Source of the DNA: Sabulibacter ruber
GTDB lineage: Bacteria; Bacteroidota; Bacteroidia; Cytophagales; Hymenobacteraceae
DNA: 64,000 nt
NCBI RefSeq assembly: GCF_017355955.1
Contig: NZ_JAFFID010000001.1
Coordinates: 372,001 to 436,000, forward strand
Direction: 5' to 3'
Made by a program: the position numbers and the translations under genes. Every line of letters starts with the position of its first letter. The first letter of the stretch is position 1. The notes under the pieces are model-generated. The model searched no databases and was not told where the DNA came from. It saw only the letters and a program-made list of their open reading frames with translations. This document shows positions 61,037 to 64,000 of the stretch, piece after piece.

Positions 61037-61231
61037 TTAAGACGCAAGCATGTTCATCACGTTGGCGTGGTCAGCGGCGCTAACTAAACCTGTGTGAGTC
61101 AGATTTCTCTTCTGCTTGGTGGTCTTCTTAGTCAGGATGTGGCTTTTGAAAGCGTGCTTACGCTTAATTTTGCCAGTACCTGTCAGGGTGAATCTCTTCT
61201 TAGCCCCTGATTTGCTTTTAACTTTAGGCAT
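61037..61231 (-). CDS. rpmI: RpmI: ribosomal protein L35
   Basis: 64 residues, full length: [40 protein letters not shown] and the end [13 protein letters not shown]. Highly basic. It lies between infC (24 bp upstream) and rplT. Confidence 0.98.
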   Translation of the reverse strand: MPKVKSKSGAKKRFTLTGTGKIKRKHAFKSHILTKKTTKQKRNLTHTGLVSAADHANVMNMLAS

Positions 61232-61255
61232 TGGGTTTATATAAATGGTGAACTT

Positions 61256-61810
61256 TTATTTCTTTGGTTTAGGTGCCAAAAACAAGAACATCCGTTTTCC
61301 TTCCAGTTTAGGCAGCTGTTCTACCTTGGCCACGTCTTCCAGCGCCTGGGCAAACTTCAGAAGCAATACCTCGCCGCGTTCTTTGAAAACAATGGTACGG
61401 CCCACAAAGTGCACATATGCTTTCACTTTTGCGCCTTCTGCCAAAAACTGGCGGGCATGTTTCAGCTTAAACTCAAAGTCATGGTCATCGGTGTTAGGCC
61501 CAAAGCGAATCTCCTTCATCACCACCTTAGTGGTTTTGGCCTTCATCTCGCGTTGCTTCTTCTTCTGTTCGTACTTGAACTTAGAGTAGTCAATGATGCG
61601 ACATACCGGCGGATCTGCCTTTGGAGAAATCTCCACCAGGTCAAGATTCTGCTCCTGCGCCATCCGGCGAGCCTGCTCTATGCTATAGACGCCAGGTTCT
61701 ACGTTTTCACCAACCACGCGTACTTCCCGTAAACCGGTGATGCGCTGATTGATTCTATGAGCCTCTTCAACTTTGCCGCGAGGCACGTAGCGTTTATTGT
61801 TCGTTGAAAT
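61256..61810 (-). CDS. infC: InfC: translation initiation factor IF-3, probable AUU start
   Basis: 184 residues from an ATT at 61810-61808, which would be read [20 protein letters not shown]. The frame has no ATG ahead of the conserved region, a TAA lies at 61825-61823, and the only other start is GTG at 61786. The ATT is preceded by GGAGGT (61822-61817) with a 6 nt spacer. AUU-started infC is known in other bacteria and allows IF-3 to limit its own synthesis. The protein shows IF3_N ([20 protein letters not shown]) and IF3_C ([20 protein letters not shown]). It is followed by rpmI-rplT and lies 86 bp after thrS. Confidence 0.93.
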   Translation of the reverse strand: MSTNNKRYVPRGKVEEAHRINQRITGLREVRVVGENVEPGVYSIEQARRMAQEQNLDLVEISPKADPPVCRIIDYSKFKYEQKKKQREMKAKTTKVVMKEIRFGPNTDDHDFEFKLKHARQFLAEGAKVKAYVHFVGRTIVFKERGEVLLLKFAQALEDVAKVEQLPKLEGKRMFLFLAPKPKK

Positions 61811-61824
61811 AGTTGTACCTCCTT
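61808..61824 (-). promoter_or_regulatory. Strong Shine-Dalgarno and AUU start of infC
   Basis: AAGGAGGT (61824-61817) followed by six bases and ATT. It is the only canonical Shine-Dalgarno I found in the window, where other genes have A-rich or no evident sites. It decides the start. Confidence 0.8.
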
Positions 61825-61896
61825 AATTAAGGTTTCACATTCAGGGTGCGAATATCGCGTTTTCCCTTTTATAATAAAAATAATTTTCTCTGTTTT

Positions 61897-63834
61897 TTAT
61901 CCAAGCAGCTCAGAAAGCACCTCTTTGAAGTTGTTCACGAAGGCATCTACCGGCATGGTGCCCATATCGCCTAACCCGTGCTTACGTACCGAGATGATCT
62001 CGTTTTCCTGCTCCTTGTCCCCTACAATCACCATGTAAGGCACCTTGCTAACCTCCGCGTCGCGGATCTTGCGGCCAATTTTTTCATCGCGGGTATCAAT
62101 GTACCCTCTGATGTCTTGATCGGCCAGCATTTCGTTTACGCGGTGCGCGTATTCATGGTATTTCTCAGAGATAGGCAGGATAGCCACCTGGTCTGGGCTC
62201 AGCCACAACGGGAAGTTACCGCCGCAGTGCTCAATGAGTACTGCCACGAAACGCTCCAGAGAGCCAAAAGGTGCCCGGTGGATCATAACCGGACGGTGAC
62301 GCTCGTTGTCTGACCCAATGTATTCCAGGTCAAAGCGCTCCGGCAGGTTATAGTCTACCTGAATGGTTCCTAACTGCCACTTACGTCCTAATGCGTCTTT
62401 CACCATGAAATCCAGCTTAGGTCCGTAAAACGCAGCCTCGCCCAACTCGGTTACAGTTGGCAAACCTTTCTCTGTGGCGGCTTCAATAATGGCACGCTCC
62501 GCTTTCTCCCAAAGGTCATCAGAACCAATGTACTTGGCTCTGTTCTCAGGGTCACGCAAAGAGATCTGGGCAGTGTAGCTTTCAAAACCAAGGGCCTTGA
62601 ACACATAAAGCACCAGGTCAATCACCTTCATGAACTCATCTTTCACCTGGTCTGGGCGGCAGAAGATGTGAGCATCGTCCTGAGTAAAGCCACGTACGCG
62701 GGTTAAGCCGTGCAACTCCCCGCTTTGCTCATAGCGGTATACGGTCCCGAACTCTGCCAAACGCACCGGAAGCTCCTTGTAAGAACGCGGACGCGTCTTA
62801 TAAATCTCGCAGTGGTGCGGGCAGTTCATGGGCTTCAGGAAGAACTCCTCGTTTTCATTAGGAGTCCTGATAGGCTGGAACGAATCTGCTCCGTATTTCT
62901 CATAGTGACCAGAAGTCACGTACAATTCTTTTGAACCGATATGAGGAGTCACCACCGGTTGGTAGCCTGCTCTCTGCTGGGCCCTGCGCATGAACTGCTC
63001 CAAACGCTCGCGCAGCAGGGTGCCTTTGGGCAACCACAATGGCAAGCCCATGCCCACTTTCTCAGAGAAGGCAAACAGTTCCATCTCTTTCCCCAGCTTG
63101 CGGTGGTCGCGGCGTTTGGCTTCTTCCAGGCGCTCCAGGTACTCAGTCAGCTCCTTCTGCTTAGGGAACGTGATGGCGTACACGCGGGTCAACTGCTTGC
63201 TTTTCTCATCACCTCTCCAGTACGCCCCTGCCACGTTCATCAGCTTGGCAGCTTTGATAAAACCGGTGTTAGGGATATGAGGACCACGGCAAAGATCAGT
63301 GAAGTTGCCTTGGGTGTAGAACGTAATGGAACCGTCTTCCAGGCCTTCTAACAGGTCTAGTTTGTACGGGTCATTCTTCTCAGTAAAGTACGCGATGGCA
63401 TCTGCCTTGCTGATGGGCTGACGGATGTACTCACTTTTCTGCCGCGCCAGTTCAAGCATTTTCTGCTCAATAGCCGGGAAATCTTCCTGTGACAAGGTAC
63501 GGTCTTCGCCCAGATCAATGTCATAGTAGAAGCCGTTCTCAATAGCCGGACCAATCCCAAGCTTCACTCCTGGGTACAAAGCTTCCAGCGCCTCGGCCAT
63601 TAAGTGGGCCGAAGAATGCCAGTAAGTGGCTTTGCCTTCGTCATCGTTCCAGGTTAAAAGTTGAATAGAGGCATCCTCGGTGATAGGGCGAGTCAGATCC
63701 CACACCTGGCCGTTCACTTTCACGGCCAATACGTTGCGGGCTAACCCTTCACTGATTGAGGCGGCAATCTCAATGCCGGTTACTCCATTCTGGTACTCAC
63801 GGACCGAACCGTCCGGTAAGGTAATGTTGATCAT
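61897..63834 (-). CDS. thrS: ThrS: threonyl-tRNA synthetase
   Basis: 645 residues: an N-terminal TGS domain (1-60), an editing domain (about 65-230) with the metal site [12 protein letters not shown] and YYDIDL, a class II catalytic core with [36 protein letters not shown] and [10 protein letters not shown], and a C-terminal anticodon-binding domain ([20 protein letters not shown]). It is the first gene of thrS-infC-rpmI-rplT. The leader contains a 36 bp palindrome (63857-63892) and an exact -7 box (TAGCTTTG, minus strand 63957-63950). The E. coli-type operator was not recognised. Confidence 0.97.
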   Translation of the reverse strand: MINITLPDGSVREYQNGVTGIEIAASISEGLARNVLAVKVNGQVWDLTRPITEDASIQLLTWNDDEGKATYWHSSAHLMAEALEALYPGVKLGIGPAIENGFYYDIDLGEDRTLSQEDFPAIEQKMLELARQKSEYIRQPISKADAIAYFTEKNDPYKLDLLEGLEDGSITFYTQGNFTDLCRGPHIPNTGFIKAAKLMNVAGAYWRGDEKSKQLTRVYAITFPKQKELTEYLERLEEAKRRDHRKLGKEMELFAFSEKVGMGLPLWLPKGTLLRERLEQFMRRAQQRAGYQPVVTPHIGSKELYVTSGHYEKYGADSFQPIRTPNENEEFFLKPMNCPHHCEIYKTRPRSYKELPVRLAEFGTVYRYEQSGELHGLTRVRGFTQDDAHIFCRPDQVKDEFMKVIDLVLYVFKALGFESYTAQISLRDPENRAKYIGSDDLWEKAERAIIEAATEKGLPTVTELGEAAFYGPKLDFMVKDALGRKWQLGTIQVDYNLPERFDLEYIGSDNERHRPVMIHRAPFGSLERFVAVLIEHCGGNFPLWLSPDQVAILPISEKYHEYAHRVNEMLADQDIRGYIDTRDEKIGRKIRDAEVSKVPYMVIVGDKEQENEIISVRKHGLGDMGTMPVDAFVNNFKEVLSELLG

Positions 63835-63856
63835 ATAGCAAGTTCTAAACTTCGTC

Positions 63857-63892
63857 GTTTTGGGCTTGTTTTCGGCAAAATAGCTAAAAAAC
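63857..63892. repeat. 36 bp palindromic repeat in the thrS leader
   Basis: Starts GTTTTGGGCTTGTTTTCGGC and ends TAGCTAAAAAAC. In the transcribed leader it could form a hairpin before thrS, about 23 bp from the start codon. Confidence 0.6.
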
Positions 63893-63949
63893 AGTTACCG
63901 AACTCAAAGTATCTATTTTTGGCCTTGGAATTGGCCTACTGATTCGCTG

Positions 63950-63957
63950 CAAAGCTA
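63950..63957 (-). promoter_or_regulatory. -7 promoter element for thrS operon
   Basis: On the minus strand 63957-63950 reads TAGCTTTG, exact TAnnTTTG; the ATG is 115 bp downstream. No -33 TTG at proper spacing was seen before the window edge. Confidence 0.4.
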
Positions 63958-64000
63958 CACTATAGCGTCGGTTCTGCGGGTATCTTCTGGTCAAAAAAAC

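Noticed and set aside
63835-63950. T-box or Thr-rich leader peptide before thrS
   Set aside because: No ATG ORF with Thr codons and no T-box-like sequence found; only a family palindrome and a promoter box.

Overview
The window is a chromosomal segment of a Bacteroidota bacterium, most likely a member of the Hymenobacteraceae (Cytophagales; Rufibacter or a close relative). This is inferred from family content, not from a database match. The signs are TAnnTTTG -7 promoter elements (before the tRNA, his leader, tyrS and accC), almost no Shine-Dalgarno sites, a type IX secretion C-terminal domain, an HU-CCDC81/SPOR protein, a short RpoD, LytTR regulators, a bacillithiol deacetylase and an Hc1-like histone. 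It reads as ordinary core genome with no prophage, insertion sequence, CRISPR array or rRNA.

Layout. 1-4.8 kb: a partial TetR gene with an operator-like palindrome, a D-2-hydroxyacid dehydrogenase, and a divergent AraC regulator / aldehyde dehydrogenase pair followed by a DUF779 gene. 4.9-9.5 kb: a small membrane protein, then a tightly overlapping minus-strand operon of C39-like protease, RimK-like ATP-grasp ligase, GCS2-type ligase and N-formylglutamate amidohydrolase, a predicted amide-forming or peptide-tailoring system. 9.7-12.1 kb: an orphan LytTR response regulator and a TetR/alpha-beta hydrolase pair with two operators. 12.2-21 kb: an HD hydrolase, an RBBP9-type hydrolase and the complete histidine operon hisG-D-C-B-H-A-F-IE, preceded by an unannotated 29-codon leader peptide with six His codons and its own promoter. 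A REP-like paired repeat lies between hisF and hisA.

21-30 kb: a DUF2911 protein, a TonB-dependent receptor, rpe, a lipoprotein, mnmA, a TrpF-like protein without the catalytic Cys, trmB and folC. 30-38.4 kb: one envelope operon on the minus strand (giant TPR protein, outer-membrane barrel, HU/SPOR protein, ExbB, ExbD, TonB), a candidate energised periplasm-spanning machine. 38.5-53.7 kb: housekeeping genes (holA, tyrS, an Hc1-like gene, an alpha-oxoamine synthase, accC, bshB1, an M23/LysM peptidase, trxB, rpoD, pnp, rpsO, an LptF/G permease, a START-like protein). 53.8-64 kb: an isolated tRNA (CAU), a membrane LytTR regulator, a class C beta-lactamase-like hydrolase, a secreted clan GH-A-like protein with CBM6 and T9SS signal, an AT-rich gene-poor stretch, and thrS-infC-rpmI-rplT with infC apparently starting at AUU.

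Two things run across the genes. A family of 35-36 bp imperfect palindromes (GTTT at one end, AAAC at the other) occurs about 16 times, mostly between genes but apparently also inside hisA, hisC and folC. Strong hairpin terminators separate most convergent genes.
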